64,000 nt of DNA from Tildeniella torsiva UHER 1998/13D. GTDB taxonomy: Bacteria > Cyanobacteriota > Cyanobacteriia > Phormidesmidales > Phormidesmidaceae. The stretch's first letter is position 1. Every line of letters starts with the position of its first letter. Shown in pieces: positions 46,512-56,404 of the stretch. Below the pieces are notes generated by a model. The model did not search any database. It had not been told where the DNA came from and worked only from the letters and a program-made list of their open reading frames with translations. Made by a program: the position numbers and the translations under genes. The stretch covers positions 78,640 to 142,639 of the forward strand of contig JAHHIH010000016.1 in the NCBI GenBank assembly GCA_019358835.1. The letters are read 5' to 3'.

Positions 46512-48278
46512 ATGAACCTGCGTCAAAAAACGTTGCTGCTGACCACGCTGCCCCTGCTGGGGCTGATGATGATTCTCTACGGCAGTTTTTCTCTGATATT
46601 GCAGCGCAGCTATGGTCGCCTTGAACAGCAGGACGCCCAGCGCAACCTGCAGCGGGTAGACGAGGTGTTAGCGGGCGACCTGGCCCAGATGCAGAGCCTT
46701 ACCGAGGACTGGGCGGCCTGGAATGATACCTATGCATTTATTCAAGACGGCAATGCCGACTACATTGAATCGAATCTCAGCAAATACGCCTTTGAGAGCC
46801 TACAAATCAATGTTGTAGCCTTTATTAATTCCGACGGAAAGATTCTCTACGGTACCAGCTACGACCTAGAAAACCGTACCTTTGCGCCCTTACCAGCCAG
46901 TCTGATTCAGCAGCTTACCCCTGCCAGTCCACTGATGCAGTTTGAGCATTTGGCCTCCCACCACCAGGGGTTAATGATGGTGAACGGCCACCTTACGCTG
47001 GTTGTTGTGGAGCCCATTTTACGCAGCGATGCCACCGGCCCCTCTAGGGGAGCGTTGCTCATGGGGCGTACCCTCAGTCCCAGCATCGTCGAATCTTTGG
47101 CGGAGCGCACCCGGCTAACGCTACAGATCCATCCCTTAGGTCAGGGTGCACCGCCGGAGTTACAGCCGGTTCTGACGGCCCTCGGCGACATCACCGACCC
47201 AGAAACTCGACCTACCACCCTAATTCAACCGCAGGATGCGGATACCCTAGCGGGCTACGCCCTCTGGCCCGATGTCTACGGTAAGCCTCAAGCGCTTCTA
47301 GAGGTCGAGCTGCCCCGCGATATTTACCGGCAGGGGCAGATTAGCCGCCACTACCTGGGCTGGTCGCTGCTGGGTTCATGCCTCGCGTTTACGGGCGGCA
47401 TGCTGCTGCTGCTCGATCGCGTTATTTTGCGGCGACTGCTAGCGCTGAGTCAGCAGGTGCAGCACATCGGGCGTTCTAACGATCTTACCCAGCGGGTGCC
47501 GGTACAGGGGAACGATGAACTCAGCCACCTGGGAAACCAGATCAACGACATGCTGGGGGAGCTGCAAATCAGCAACGAAAAGGTTGCCCAGGAGCAGCAA
47601 AAGGCTGAGCAGCTCTTGCTCAATATTCTGCCCGCTGCGATCGCGGGCGAGCTGATGCAGACTAAGGCCTCTATTCCCCAGCACTTCGATGAGGTGACGA
47701 TTTTGTTCGCTGACATTGTGGGGTTCACCAGCCTGTCGCATCACCTGTCGCCTATTAAGCTGGTCGATCTGCTCAACCAAATCTTTTCAGCCTTTGACAG
47801 TCTGGCCGAACAGCTCAATTTGGAGAAAATCAAAACCATTGGCGATGCCTACATGGTGGCGGCGGGGCTGCCGACGCCTCGCAGCGATCATGCGGAGGCG
47901 ATCGCCGAGATGGCCCTGGCCATGCAGCAGGTCACCGCTTCCTTTCAAGCTGAGTCAGGGGAACCCCTAGAGATTCGCATCGGCATTAACACTGGGGTGG
48001 TGGTGGCTGGGGTGATTGGCACTAAGAAATTTATCTACGACCTCTGGGGCGATGCGGTCAATGTAGCCAGCCGTATGGAGGCCTCCAGCGAGCCGGGCCA
48101 AATCCAAGTTACGGCCGCCACCTACGAGCGATTGAAAGACAGCTATCGGTTCGAGCGGCGGGGCAGCATTGCCGTCAAGGGCAGGGGCGAAATGGAAACC
48201 TACTGGCTGCGCGGACATCGGCCCGAAGCCCTGTTCTGCGCCCTGCGCAGGGGAGACATTCAACCCACGGCCCGTTAG
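46512..48278 (+). CDS. Class III adenylate cyclase, CHASE4-HAMP-CYC
   Basis: A 588-residue membrane receptor cyclase. A first TM helix lies at about 10-30, an extracellular CHASE4-like sensor at about 60-270 (LTEDWAAWNDTYAFIQDGNADYIESN is a strong CHASE4 start), and a second TM at about 282-302. A HAMP linker follows at about 303-355, then the cyclase domain at about 390-560. Metal Asp401 (FADIVGF) and Asp445 (IGDAYM) and the Lys439/441 region are present. Asp510 in YDLWGDAV is the adenine-selecting residue, so cAMP is the expected product. The ATG at 46512 is chosen because 28 upstream codons are not family-like. Confidence 0.92.
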   Translation: MNLRQKTLLLTTLPLLGLMMILYGSFSLILQRSYGRLEQQDAQRNLQRVDEVLAGDLAQMQSLTEDWAAWNDTYAFIQDGNADYIESNLSKYAFESLQINVVAFINSDGKILYGTSYDLENRTFAPLPASLIQQLTPASPLMQFEHLASHHQGLMMVNGHLTLVVVEPILRSDATGPSRGALLMGRTLSPSIVESLAERTRLTLQIHPLGQGAPPELQPVLTALGDITDPETRPTTLIQPQDADTLAGYALWPDVYGKPQALLEVELPRDIYRQGQISRHYLGWSLLGSCLAFTGGMLLLLDRVILRRLLALSQQVQHIGRSNDLTQRVPVQGNDELSHLGNQINDMLGELQISNEKVAQEQQKAEQLLLNILPAAIAGELMQTKASIPQHFDEVTILFADIVGFTSLSHHLSPIKLVDLLNQIFSAFDSLAEQLNLEKIKTIGDAYMVAAGLPTPRSDHAEAIAEMALAMQQVTASFQAESGEPLEIRIGINTGVVVAGVIGTKKFIYDLWGDAVNVASRMEASSEPGQIQVTAATYERLKDSYRFERRGSIAVKGRGEMETYWLRGHRPEALFCALRRGDIQPTAR

Positions 48279-48440
48279 CCTATGAACGACTGCTAGACCG
48301 TCGAGGAGAAGATGACGGGTGGATAAGGGTAGCGGATACAGGGCACAGGCTGTGTAGCACACCGTAAACTTGTAGCCCTAGCATCCGCGTAAAAAGGGCC
48401 GACCGACGGAGTGCTGAATAAACCGCACCAAAATTTAATA

Positions 48441-48512
48441 AGCGGGTAACGCGATTCGAACGCGCGACATTCACCTTGGCAAGGTGACGCTCTACCACTG
48501 AGCTATACCCGC
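48441..48512 (-). tRNA. trnG: tRNA-Gly (GCC)
   Basis: A 72-base cloverleaf on the minus strand: 5' end GCGGGTA at 48512, D arm AGCTCAGTGGTAGAGC, anticodon stem CACCT with loop TTGCCAA (anticodon GCC), T arm GCGCGTTCGAATCGCGT, acceptor pairing with TACCCGC, discriminator T. The CCA end is not encoded. Confidence 0.97.
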
Positions 48513-48626
48513 ATTAAAAACCAGAGTTAGGAGGCATCCGTTTCGCTGGTTTCGACTTTATCTAGAATCTCAAAAAAGTGTAACTATGTCAACATTTTTT
48601 TGAGGTTTCTCCGATGGTCTTGAACT

Positions 48627-49202
48627 CTAGACTGAGTCCGAATCAGGGACGACGACGGCCTGGGTGGACACCGGCATCCCAGGCCCTAGGCGGGCTGAGC
48701 CGTTGCTGGCACCGCTACCCATAGCCGAGTGAATCACCCCCATCAGACTGGCCATTTCCAGAGCGCTCATGGCGTAGTCCCAGCCGTGGTTAGCCTTGAT
48801 GCCTGCCCGTTCTAGGGCCTGCTGTAGGGTATCGGTAGTGAGTACGCCAAAGATGACGGGCACCCCAGTTTGGAAACCGGCCGCCGCCACCCCCTTGGCC
48901 ACTTCCGCCGCCACGTAGTCAAAGTGGGGCGTTGAGCCCCGAATGACGGCTCCCAGGCAAATAATCGCGTTGTAGCGACCGCTGAGGGCCAGCTGCCGCG
49001 CCACCAGTGGAATTTCAAAGCTGCCGGGTACCCAGGCATAGTCAACCTGGGTGCCCTCAGGGTTAACGTCTATCCCATGGCGCTTTAGGCAATCCTGGCA
49101 GCCCTCAAGCAGTTTACCTGTGACTAAATCGTTAAATCGGCCTAGCACAATGGCAAACCGGGGAGAGCCTGTGGAGACTAACGTGCCTTCAAAAACCGCC
49201 AT
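48627..49202 (-). CDS. ribH: 6,7-dimethyl-8-ribityllumazine synthase
   Basis: A 191-residue enzyme making the lumazine precursor of riboflavin. Family blocks are [19 protein letters not shown], the substrate-binding [34 protein letters not shown] with the catalytic His, and [22 protein letters not shown]. The C-terminal tail is about 30 residues longer than usual and low complexity ([14 protein letters not shown]), common in cyanobacteria. Lies 13 bases after psbZ on the same strand, so psbZ-ribH is probably one transcript, an arrangement I recall in other cyanobacteria. Confidence 0.96.
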   Translation of the reverse strand: MAVFEGTLVSTGSPRFAIVLGRFNDLVTGKLLEGCQDCLKRHGIDVNPEGTQVDYAWVPGSFEIPLVARQLALSGRYNAIICLGAVIRGSTPHFDYVAAEVAKGVAAAGFQTGVPVIFGVLTTDTLQQALERAGIKANHGWDYAMSALEMASLMGVIHSAMGSGASNGSARLGPGMPVSTQAVVVPDSDSV

Positions 49203-49215
49203 AAATTATGTTTAT

Positions 49216-49404
49216 CTACACCACAAAGTAGTTGAGGCCGCCAACGACCACCACCAGAGCGCCCCAAATCACAGAGCCAAAGAGGATCAGGCGTTTGGAC
49301 TGATCCCAGTCTTGGGGAGAGGCGTAGGCCACGGGCACGTACACCACCAGCACAAACGACATCAAGACCAGGGCAAACAGCGCGAGTTGAAACAGAATTA
49401 CCAT
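49216..49404 (-). CDS. psbZ: Photosystem II protein PsbZ (Ycf9)
   Basis: A 62-residue PSII core subunit with two transmembrane helices: residues about 3-27 ([21 protein letters not shown]) and 40-60 ([20 protein letters not shown]). The loop [14 protein letters not shown] is the classic PsbZ signature. It helps the PSII-LHC or phycobilisome interaction and supercomplex stability. Full length for the family. First gene of a likely psbZ-ribH operon. Confidence 0.97.
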   Translation of the reverse strand: MVILFQLALFALVLMSFVLVVYVPVAYASPQDWDQSKRLILFGSVIWGALVVVVGGLNYFVV

Positions 49405-49573
49405 GGGTTTATATATGCTCTCTCAAACACAGCAGCGGAGACGGCGGTGAACAACCTGATTCATAGCCCAGGCTAACAGCCACACTACCCTAACCAGTAC
49501 GCTATCAGAAAGCGGCCCCGCCGGAAAGTCTGGCCTCAAAAACCTACGGCCTCAAAACCCTGGCCCTAACCCT

Positions 49574-52345
49574 ATGGATCTTGTCCTTTGCCACACCACC
49601 GCTGACTTCGATACCCTGGGGGCTGCTGTGGGGCTGGCACGCCTGCAGCCGGGGCGGCGTATCGTGCTGACCGGGGGCGCTCACCCGACGGTGCAGCGAT
49701 TTTTGGCCCTCCACCGCGATGAGTACCCGCTGCTTGAGCGACGGGCTGTGGATCCCAGTCAAATTAGCCATCTCACGTTGGTCGATGCCCAGCAGCGCGA
49801 TCGCTTTGGCCCAGCGGCCGACTGGATCACTCAGTCCGAACACCGCCAGGTGCCCATCGAGATTTACGATCACCATCCCACCAGTGCTGAAACGGTATTG
49901 GCTCAGGAGAGCACAGTCGCTGCCGTTGGGGCGGCTACAACCTTAGTAGTGGAATCCCTGCAACAGGCCGGAATTGAGCCCAGCTTGGCCGAAGCAACGG
50001 TTATGGCCCTGGGCATCCACGTCGATACAGGGTCGCTGCTGTATGAGGGAGCTACGGCGCGGGATGCCGCTGCGCTAGCCTGGCTCATGGCCCACGGCGC
50101 CAGCCTCTCAATTATTGCCGACTTTGTCGAACCAGAGCTTAGCCCAACCCTACAAGCGTTATTGACCGAGGCCATGACCGCTTTACAGGTCGAAGCGGTG
50201 GGGGATCACACGCTGGCCTGGGTTTTGCTAAAAGTCGGTGGCTATGTGCCAGGGCTGTCGGGGTTAGCAGAGCGGCTGATCTCCCTCGCCGATGCCGATG
50301 CGCTGCTGTTTGGGGCCTATTACCCTGCTAAAGAGGCGGGGAATTTTAACCTGCTGGAGCCAGAGTCGTCTGATGCACCGCTGTATCCGCAAAAACTGAC
50401 GCTGATTGGCCGTGCCCGAGGCCGGATGAGCGATCGCATCGACTGGGGCACGGTGCTGACTGCCCTGGGCGGAGGCGGCCATCCGGCGGCGGCCGCCGCC
50501 AGCCTCACCACTGAGGATTCGCTGGCGACGGTGCAGGAGGTGATTGAGGCGGTGCGATCGCACTGGCCCCCGCCGCCTACCGCCCGCGATCTGATGTCCT
50601 CGCCGGTACGCACCATTCGGCCCGACACCACGATCCATGAAGCCCAGCGCATTTTGCTGCGCTACGGCCATTCGGGGCTGTCGGTGGTCGATGAGGGCGA
50701 TCGCCTCATCGGCATCATCTCTCGCCGCGATCTTGACCTGGCACTCCACCACGGCTTTAGCCATGCCCCAGTGAAGGGGTATATGGCGACCAATGTTAAA
50801 ACCATTACCCCCGACACCTCCCTGACGGAGATTGAGCACCTGATGGTGACCTACGATATTGGTCGCCTGCCGGTGCTGCACCAGGAGGCCCTGGTGGGCA
50901 TCGTGACCCGCACCGATCTGCTGCGCCACCTGCACCAGGGGCAGCCCTCCCCCGCGATCGCATCAGCTCTGCTAGAGCCGCCCGCCGCCGTGACTCTGCG
51001 GCAGGCCCTAGAAGCCAGTCTGGCACCAGTCTTACAGGACATTTTGCAGCAAATCACCCTGGCCGCCGAAGAGCGAGGCTGGCACCTCTATTTGGTGGGC
51101 GGTGCCGTGCGCGACCTGCTGATCTGCACTGACCCGGCCTCAGCGGCCTTACCCGACCTCGATCTGGTGGTTGATGGGTTCTTCAGCGCTGCGCAGGTGG
51201 GGGCTGGGGTAGACCTGGCCACTGTGATTAAGGACAAGTTCCCGGAAGTCGATTTGCAGGTGCATGGGCGGTTTCAGACGGCATCCCTGGTCTGGCGCAA
51301 AGAATTGGATCACCCCCTAGCCGGGCTAATGGTGGACATTGCCACCGCCCGGACAGAGTTTTACCCCTATCCCGCCGCCAATCCTGAGGTGGAAGCCAGC
51401 TCCATTCAGCAGGATCTGTACCGCCGCGACTTTACCATCAACGCCCTGGCACTGCGGCTCACCCATCCTGGGGCCGGTCAGCTGCTTGACTACTTCGGTG
51501 GCCTCATCGACCTGCGCCAGGGCACCATTCGGGTGCTGCACGCCAACAGCTTTATTGAAGACCCGACGCGCATCTACCGGGCGGTGCGCTTTGCGGTGCG
51601 GCTGGGGTTCCACCTCGACGCCCAGACCGAGGGCTACATTCACCACGCCATGGCTAGCGGGGTCTATGCCCAAATGCAGCAGCAGATGCGGCGAGCGCCA
51701 GCGCTCCAGGTGCGGCTTAAGAACGAGCTGAAATACATTCTTGAGGCTCCCTACTGGCCGTCCGCCCTGGCTCTGCTCGATCGGATGGGGGCGCTGCGCT
51801 GCCTGCACGGCGATTTGGCCATGACTCCTGCCCTGTGGCAACAGCTGGGACGCCTCAGCCGCTGGTCAGAGCGCTTTGGCTGGCCCGAACTCGGGCCGCC
51901 CTGGCTGCTGCGGCTCCAGGGGCTGCTGGCCGCCGTATCGGCTGCTGCGCGATCGCCCCTCGCCACCGATTTACAGCTGCCCGAACCCGTAATTGAGCGC
52001 CTGACCCGCCTAGATGATTGGGAACACCAGTGGCAGTCCCTGCTGGCAACAGATCCCACCCCCAGCACCCTTTACACCGCCTTTAGCAAAGCTGACACCG
52101 CCACTCATCTTCTCGTCAGTGCCCGCCATCCCCGACAGCTAGGCCCTGCCCTGTGGCGTTACCTCATGCAGTGGGCTCCTACCCAGCCCCTGATCGACGG
52201 CGATCGGCTCAAGGGGCTGGGATATCGACCTGGCCCTAGCTTTAGGCCCATGCTAGAGACTCTGTTTGCGGCTCAGCTCGACGGCGCGATCGCCACCCAG
52301 GCCGAGGCCAAAGCCTTCTTAGCTCAGCACTATCCTCAGCCCTAG
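49574..52345 (+). CDS. DHH-CBS-CBS-tRNA nucleotidyltransferase fusion protein
   Basis: A 923-residue fusion. Residues about 1-330 are a DHH/DHHA1 phosphoesterase domain (DFDTLGAAVGLAR; the DHH triad at about 99-101 in IYDHHPTSAE; GGGGHPAAAAAS). Residues about 336-455 are two CBS domains (DLMSSPVRTIRPDTTIHEAQ and YMATNVKTITPDTS), which may bind adenine nucleotides. Residues about 500-900 are a polyA-polymerase/CCA-adding type nucleotidyltransferase with GGAVRDLL and the catalytic DLDLVVDG near residue 528, then RRDFTINALAL and EDPTRIYRAVRFAVRLG. Expected role: tRNA 3' CCA (or A-only) addition plus RNA or nucleotide hydrolysis. CBS-fused forms occur in cyanobacteria. Confidence 0.92.
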   Translation: MDLVLCHTTADFDTLGAAVGLARLQPGRRIVLTGGAHPTVQRFLALHRDEYPLLERRAVDPSQISHLTLVDAQQRDRFGPAADWITQSEHRQVPIEIYDHHPTSAETVLAQESTVAAVGAATTLVVESLQQAGIEPSLAEATVMALGIHVDTGSLLYEGATARDAAALAWLMAHGASLSIIADFVEPELSPTLQALLTEAMTALQVEAVGDHTLAWVLLKVGGYVPGLSGLAERLISLADADALLFGAYYPAKEAGNFNLLEPESSDAPLYPQKLTLIGRARGRMSDRIDWGTVLTALGGGGHPAAAAASLTTEDSLATVQEVIEAVRSHWPPPPTARDLMSSPVRTIRPDTTIHEAQRILLRYGHSGLSVVDEGDRLIGIISRRDLDLALHHGFSHAPVKGYMATNVKTITPDTSLTEIEHLMVTYDIGRLPVLHQEALVGIVTRTDLLRHLHQGQPSPAIASALLEPPAAVTLRQALEASLAPVLQDILQQITLAAEERGWHLYLVGGAVRDLLICTDPASAALPDLDLVVDGFFSAAQVGAGVDLATVIKDKFPEVDLQVHGRFQTASLVWRKELDHPLAGLMVDIATARTEFYPYPAANPEVEASSIQQDLYRRDFTINALALRLTHPGAGQLLDYFGGLIDLRQGTIRVLHANSFIEDPTRIYRAVRFAVRLGFHLDAQTEGYIHHAMASGVYAQMQQQMRRAPALQVRLKNELKYILEAPYWPSALALLDRMGALRCLHGDLAMTPALWQQLGRLSRWSERFGWPELGPPWLLRLQGLLAAVSAAARSPLATDLQLPEPVIERLTRLDDWEHQWQSLLATDPTPSTLYTAFSKADTATHLLVSARHPRQLGPALWRYLMQWAPTQPLIDGDRLKGLGYRPGPSFRPMLETLFAAQLDGAIATQAEAKAFLAQHYPQP

Positions 52346-52433
52346 AAAGCCCCAAGATATTGGCACACCTGCCCCCTGGCTGGGCAGAGAACGGGGTACA
52401 GTGACAGGGTTATTGACCGCTGTGGCTACTCCT

Positions 52434-53963
52434 ATGACCCTAGCCGTGGGCACTGCCCTGCAAAATGGCACCTACGTAATTGATGCCTGGGTGGCCGAAG
52501 ATGCCATTGGCCCGGTGTACTTAGCCATGGATGTGCCCGAGGGGCAGTGGATACAGCTGCGAATCCTGGGCAGCCGCAGTCCAGAAACGCTGCCCGATGC
52601 CCCCCAGCGGCAGGCGTTTTACCAGTACCTCGATCGGGTGGCTGAGCTAAAACTGGCCGCGTTTCCAGCCCGCCTGGGGGGCTTTGAAGAAGAGGGCGTC
52701 TGCTATCAAATCCTGGGCAACCTCCCCGGCACTCCCCTCGATCGCCTGGTGACTGAGGCTAGCCCCTTGGCTCCCCAATCCGCGCTGACCATCATGCGCC
52801 ATCTGATAGAAATTTTTGAAACGCTTCGCCCCCTGGGCTGGACGGGGCTGCGGTTAACTCCCGACCAGGTGTGGTACGCCCCTCAGGAGCAAACCGTCAC
52901 GTTTGTGGGCTTTGATCTACCGCAATCCGCTGTCCCTCAGGCTGTCGATAACGATGCGATCGCTTCTAAAGAAGCGGCTCTCGTTCGCGAACTCACCTAT
53001 CTTCTGTACTTTTTGGTAACCGGCCAGCGGGCAGAGGCCACCCAGGCCCCGCTGGCGGTCGAGGTTCGCCGCCGACATCCTGAGCTTCCGACGACTGTCG
53101 ATACCGCGATGGCTCTGGGCAGCCCCAGGCCCTTAAAGGGAGCCACACCAGACCTTCAGCCGCCGGAGCCTACCATTACCCTGGCCGAGTGGAAAGCCCT
53201 CCTGCCCTCCGCCCAACAACTTCCTTCGGCCCCAGTCCCCAGCGCCGTGCCCCAGCCTCTGACCAGCCCGGCTAGGGCAGTGCCTCAGCCTTTCACTGGC
53301 CCGGCGACGGTAGCGGTAGGTGGCCGGTTCGACCTCGGCGCCCAGCCCCAGGCGCGGATTGACCATCCTCTGAAAGCCACTGCCCCTGCTGGTTCAGCCC
53401 CGCGGCGATCGCTGCCAGCGTTGGCCCTAGTTATGACCGGCCTAGCGGCTACGGCTAGCGGCCTGGGGTTTGGCCTCTATGCTCGTCTCCAGCCCGCCAG
53501 TTCTGCCAGCCAAGAGCGCCTCAATCCCAACCAGTCGTTTCCGCCCCAGCCCGACTGGAATGGCAAGGATCTCTGGCAGCCCTGGAGCGATGCTCCAGCC
53601 CAGCGCGATCGCCCCGACTATGGCAGCACGCCGCCACCGGGCTCTGCGCCAGTGCCTGACTTTGCTCCCGACCCCCAGGAACCTGCCGCCCCGCCCCCAG
53701 CGGTGCCCCAGCCCGAGATCGTTCCTGAACCGATCCCTGAGCCCATAGAAAACTGGGAGACCCCAGTAGAGCCCCAGCCTCAACCCGAATTTGAGCCCCT
53801 ACCGCCCAGTGAACCCGCGCCACCGCCAGTGGTTGAGCCAGATCCCGCCCCGCCGCCCCTGCCGGCTCCCGTACCGGTAGAACCGGCTCCGGCGGAGGGG
53901 GCCGCCCCGCCGCCCCTAGTTCCCCCGCTGCGATCGCCAGACCCAGCGCCGTCATCTAGCTAA
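52434..53963 (+). CDS. Pseudokinase-like protein with TM helix and proline-rich tail
   Basis: A 509-residue protein. The first 250 residues resemble a Ser/Thr kinase fold (GTALQNGTYVIDAWVAEDAIGPVYLAM, LTIMRHLIEIFETLRPLGWTGLRLTPDQVWYA, and a C-lobe ELTYLLYFLVTGQ), but the key residues are missing. The glycine loop is degraded, the VAIK Lys is absent in WIQLRIL, and the HRD and DFG motifs are replaced. A transmembrane segment lies at about 335-355 (LPALALVMTGLAATASGLGFGLYA), followed by 150 residues of proline-rich low complexity. It probably acts as a scaffold. The ATG at 52434 is preferred over GTG at 52401. Confidence 0.75.
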   Translation: MTLAVGTALQNGTYVIDAWVAEDAIGPVYLAMDVPEGQWIQLRILGSRSPETLPDAPQRQAFYQYLDRVAELKLAAFPARLGGFEEEGVCYQILGNLPGTPLDRLVTEASPLAPQSALTIMRHLIEIFETLRPLGWTGLRLTPDQVWYAPQEQTVTFVGFDLPQSAVPQAVDNDAIASKEAALVRELTYLLYFLVTGQRAEATQAPLAVEVRRRHPELPTTVDTAMALGSPRPLKGATPDLQPPEPTITLAEWKALLPSAQQLPSAPVPSAVPQPLTSPARAVPQPFTGPATVAVGGRFDLGAQPQARIDHPLKATAPAGSAPRRSLPALALVMTGLAATASGLGFGLYARLQPASSASQERLNPNQSFPPQPDWNGKDLWQPWSDAPAQRDRPDYGSTPPPGSAPVPDFAPDPQEPAAPPPAVPQPEIVPEPIPEPIENWETPVEPQPQPEFEPLPPSEPAPPPVVEPDPAPPPLPAPVPVEPAPAEGAAPPPLVPPLRSPDPAPSSS

Positions 53964-54102
53964 GCTGTCTGGCGGCGCTATACTTTGCCGAGCGACCCAG
54001 AATTTAACCCAATATCCGCCCAGTGCTAGAGGAATAAGGACGTTATAATTCTCTACAGTCAAACTAATTCCGTTACATCCCCCGTTTTTCCTGAGGTTCA
54101 CC

Positions 54103-54432
54103 ATGAGTAGCCCCGTGCTGCATGCATTTTACGTCGGTCGTGCCCTGGCCGATGCGGTAAATGAACGCGCCGAGCGGTTGTTGACCGATGGCCTGAGCCT
54201 GGTGGGCAAATTCGACGCCGAGCAGCGGGAGTACTTCCGGCAGTTTACAGATGAGGTCATGGCTCGCGCCCAGCAGGCAGAGGCAGAAGCCGGAGAAACC
54301 TACACCGGAGGCCCAGCATCTGCTGGAGCTGGTTCGGCTACCGATCTTCAAGCCACCATTGATACGCTGCGAGCAGAGATTGCTCAAGTGCGGGTCGCTC
54401 TGCAACAATATCGGGCTACGTCTCAGGTTTAG
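54103..54432 (+). CDS. Conserved cyanobacterial hypothetical (DUF6825-like, tentative)
   Basis: A 109-residue, mostly helical protein starting MSSPVLHAFYVGRALADAVN. It continues EYFRQFTDEVMARAQQAEAEA and a glycine/alanine linker, ending in a coiled coil ATIDTLRAEIAQVRVALQQ. It resembles a cyanobacterial and plastid family found next to AarF/ABC1 kinases; the DUF number is from memory and not verified. It precedes the AarF gene by 71 bases on the same strand, suggesting a functional link. Confidence 0.7.
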   Translation: MSSPVLHAFYVGRALADAVNERAERLLTDGLSLVGKFDAEQREYFRQFTDEVMARAQQAEAEAGETYTGGPASAGAGSATDLQATIDTLRAEIAQVRVALQQYRATSQV

Positions 54433-54503
54433 AGACGGTTTCAGCCTGCCGGGGCTGTGTTGATCTATATGCCAATGCCATCCCTTCTGTTCTAGGAACC
54501 TGA

Positions 54504-56384
54504 GTGTCTGCTGTTTCTGATCCCTCTGCATCGGCCAAGCTGCCCTCCTCCCTCGGCGACCACGAGGGTGACTTGAATTATGTTGAGGGCATCAACGATA
54601 GCTCGAATAATTCAGCCGTAGAGGCTAGGCTAGATGGGGCTTCCGCTCCCCTGGGGTTGGCCAGCACGGCGAGCCTTGATCCTGACTATGGGGAAAAGAC
54701 ACTGCCTTTTCGTCAGGATGCCTACCGCTGGAACCGGGGTCACTACTCCCGCCAGCGCCGCTTTGTTGACATTTGGGGGTTTGTGCTGCGGCTGCTGTGG
54801 GCCCGATGGCTTTACGGCAAAGCCTGGAGCTATGGTGGCACCATTACGGCTGAGGCCCAAACCGCCCGACGTCGTCAGCTCGCCGTTTGGATCCGTGAAA
54901 CCCTGCTCGATTTAGGGCCTACTTTTATCAAGGTAGGGCAGCTATTCTCGACTCGGGCCGATATTTTTCCCATCGAGTTTGTCGAGGAGCTGTCTAAGCT
55001 CCAGGATCGGGTGCCCGCCTTTAGCTACGAGAAGGCCCGCGACATTATCGAGGCCGATCTGGGCAAGCCCGTCCACACCCTGTACCGCACCTTTGACCCG
55101 ATTCCGCTGGCGGCGGCAAGCCTGGGTCAGGTTCATCGGGCTCAGCTGCACAGCGGTGACGAGGTGGTGGTTAAGGTGCAGCGTCCGGGGCTGCGATCGC
55201 TCTTCACCATTGACTTATCCATTCTCAAGGGCATTGCTCGCTACTTTCAAAGTCATCCCAGCTGGGGTAAAGGCCGCGACTGGCTCGGCATCTACGAAGA
55301 GTGCTGCCGCATTCTTTGGGAGGAAATTGACTATCTCAATGAGGGCCGTAACGCCGACACCTTTCGCCGCAATTTTCGAGGCGAAGACTGGGTCAACGTG
55401 CCCCGCGTCTTCTGGCGGTTGACCTCCTCCCGGGTGGTGACCCTGGAATATATGCCCGGTATCAAAATCAGCCACTACGACGCCCTTGAGGCCGCCGGGC
55501 TAGACCGCAAACGGCTGGCCCGACTGGGTGCCCAGGCCTATCTCCACCAGCTGCTCAACAACGGCTTCTTCCATGCTGACCCCCACCCTGGCAACATTGC
55601 CGTCAGCCTTGACGGGTCGCTGATTTTCTACGATTTTGGCATGATGGGCCAGGTGCAGCCGGTGACTCGCCAGCGGCTGATGAGCACCTTTATGGGCGTC
55701 GCCCAGCGCAACGCCGGGCAGGTGATGGATTCCCTGGTTGAACTGGGGGCTCTGGCTGAAATTGAGGATATGAGTCCAGTGCGTCGCTCTATCCAGTATA
55801 TTTTGGATAACTTTATGGACAAGCCCTTCGAGGAGCAGTCCATAAACGCGATCAGCGATGACCTGTATGCGGTCGCCTACGACCAGCCCTTTCGCTTTCC
55901 CGCCACCTTTACTTTTGTGATGCGGGCATTTTCTACCCTGGAAGGGGTGGGAAAAGGGCTCGACCCTGAGTTTAACTTTATGGAAGCGGCTAAGCCGTTT
56001 GCTGCACAGCTTATGTCTAATGGCAATCCGACCGATGGGGCGAACAGCCTGCTGGGAGAACTTAGCCGCCAGGCCGCCCAAGTTAGCACCTCGGCCCTGG
56101 GCCTACCCCGGCGCATTGAAGACACCCTCGACAAGCTAGAGCGCGGCGACATTCGCGTGCGAGTGCGCTCCATCGAGACCGATCGCGCCCTGCGGCGGAT
56201 TAGCGGGGTGACGATGGCCAACAGTTATGCCATTTTGGTAGGGGCATTTACCCTTTCGGCAACGGTGCTATTGCTGTCGGAGTTTGTCTGGCTGGCTCTG
56301 GTGCCTGGGGTACTGGCGGTGGGTACCGGCATCGCGTTTTTGCGATCGGTGCTCACCGTCAACCGGGCCGATCGTCTGCCCTAA
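54504..56384 (+). CDS. AarF/ABC1/UbiB-family kinase-like protein
   Basis: A 626-residue membrane-associated atypical kinase of the ABC1 (AarF/UbiB) family, linked to prenylquinone metabolism in bacteria and chloroplasts. The N-terminal 60 residues are disordered. The family signature LGPTFIKVGQLFSTRADIFP lies at about 135-155, with the KxGQ motif. The Ala-rich loop AAASLGQVHRAQLHSGDEVVVKVQRPG follows. FHADPHPGNIAVSLDGSLIFYDFGMMG holds the catalytic loop and the metal-binding DFG. The C-terminal helices (residues about 575-615) are membrane anchors. GTG start chosen by overlap with no upstream alternative. Confidence 0.92.
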   Translation: MSAVSDPSASAKLPSSLGDHEGDLNYVEGINDSSNNSAVEARLDGASAPLGLASTASLDPDYGEKTLPFRQDAYRWNRGHYSRQRRFVDIWGFVLRLLWARWLYGKAWSYGGTITAEAQTARRRQLAVWIRETLLDLGPTFIKVGQLFSTRADIFPIEFVEELSKLQDRVPAFSYEKARDIIEADLGKPVHTLYRTFDPIPLAAASLGQVHRAQLHSGDEVVVKVQRPGLRSLFTIDLSILKGIARYFQSHPSWGKGRDWLGIYEECCRILWEEIDYLNEGRNADTFRRNFRGEDWVNVPRVFWRLTSSRVVTLEYMPGIKISHYDALEAAGLDRKRLARLGAQAYLHQLLNNGFFHADPHPGNIAVSLDGSLIFYDFGMMGQVQPVTRQRLMSTFMGVAQRNAGQVMDSLVELGALAEIEDMSPVRRSIQYILDNFMDKPFEEQSINAISDDLYAVAYDQPFRFPATFTFVMRAFSTLEGVGKGLDPEFNFMEAAKPFAAQLMSNGNPTDGANSLLGELSRQAAQVSTSALGLPRRIEDTLDKLERGDIRVRVRSIETDRALRRISGVTMANSYAILVGAFTLSATVLLLSEFVWLALVPGVLAVGTGIAFLRSVLTVNRADRLP

Positions 56385-56404
56385 TGGTTTAGCCCGAGTT
56401 TGCT

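Noticed and set aside
49051..49476. 141-codon plus-strand frame opposite psbZ and ribH
   Set aside because: It covers two well-identified minus-strand genes.
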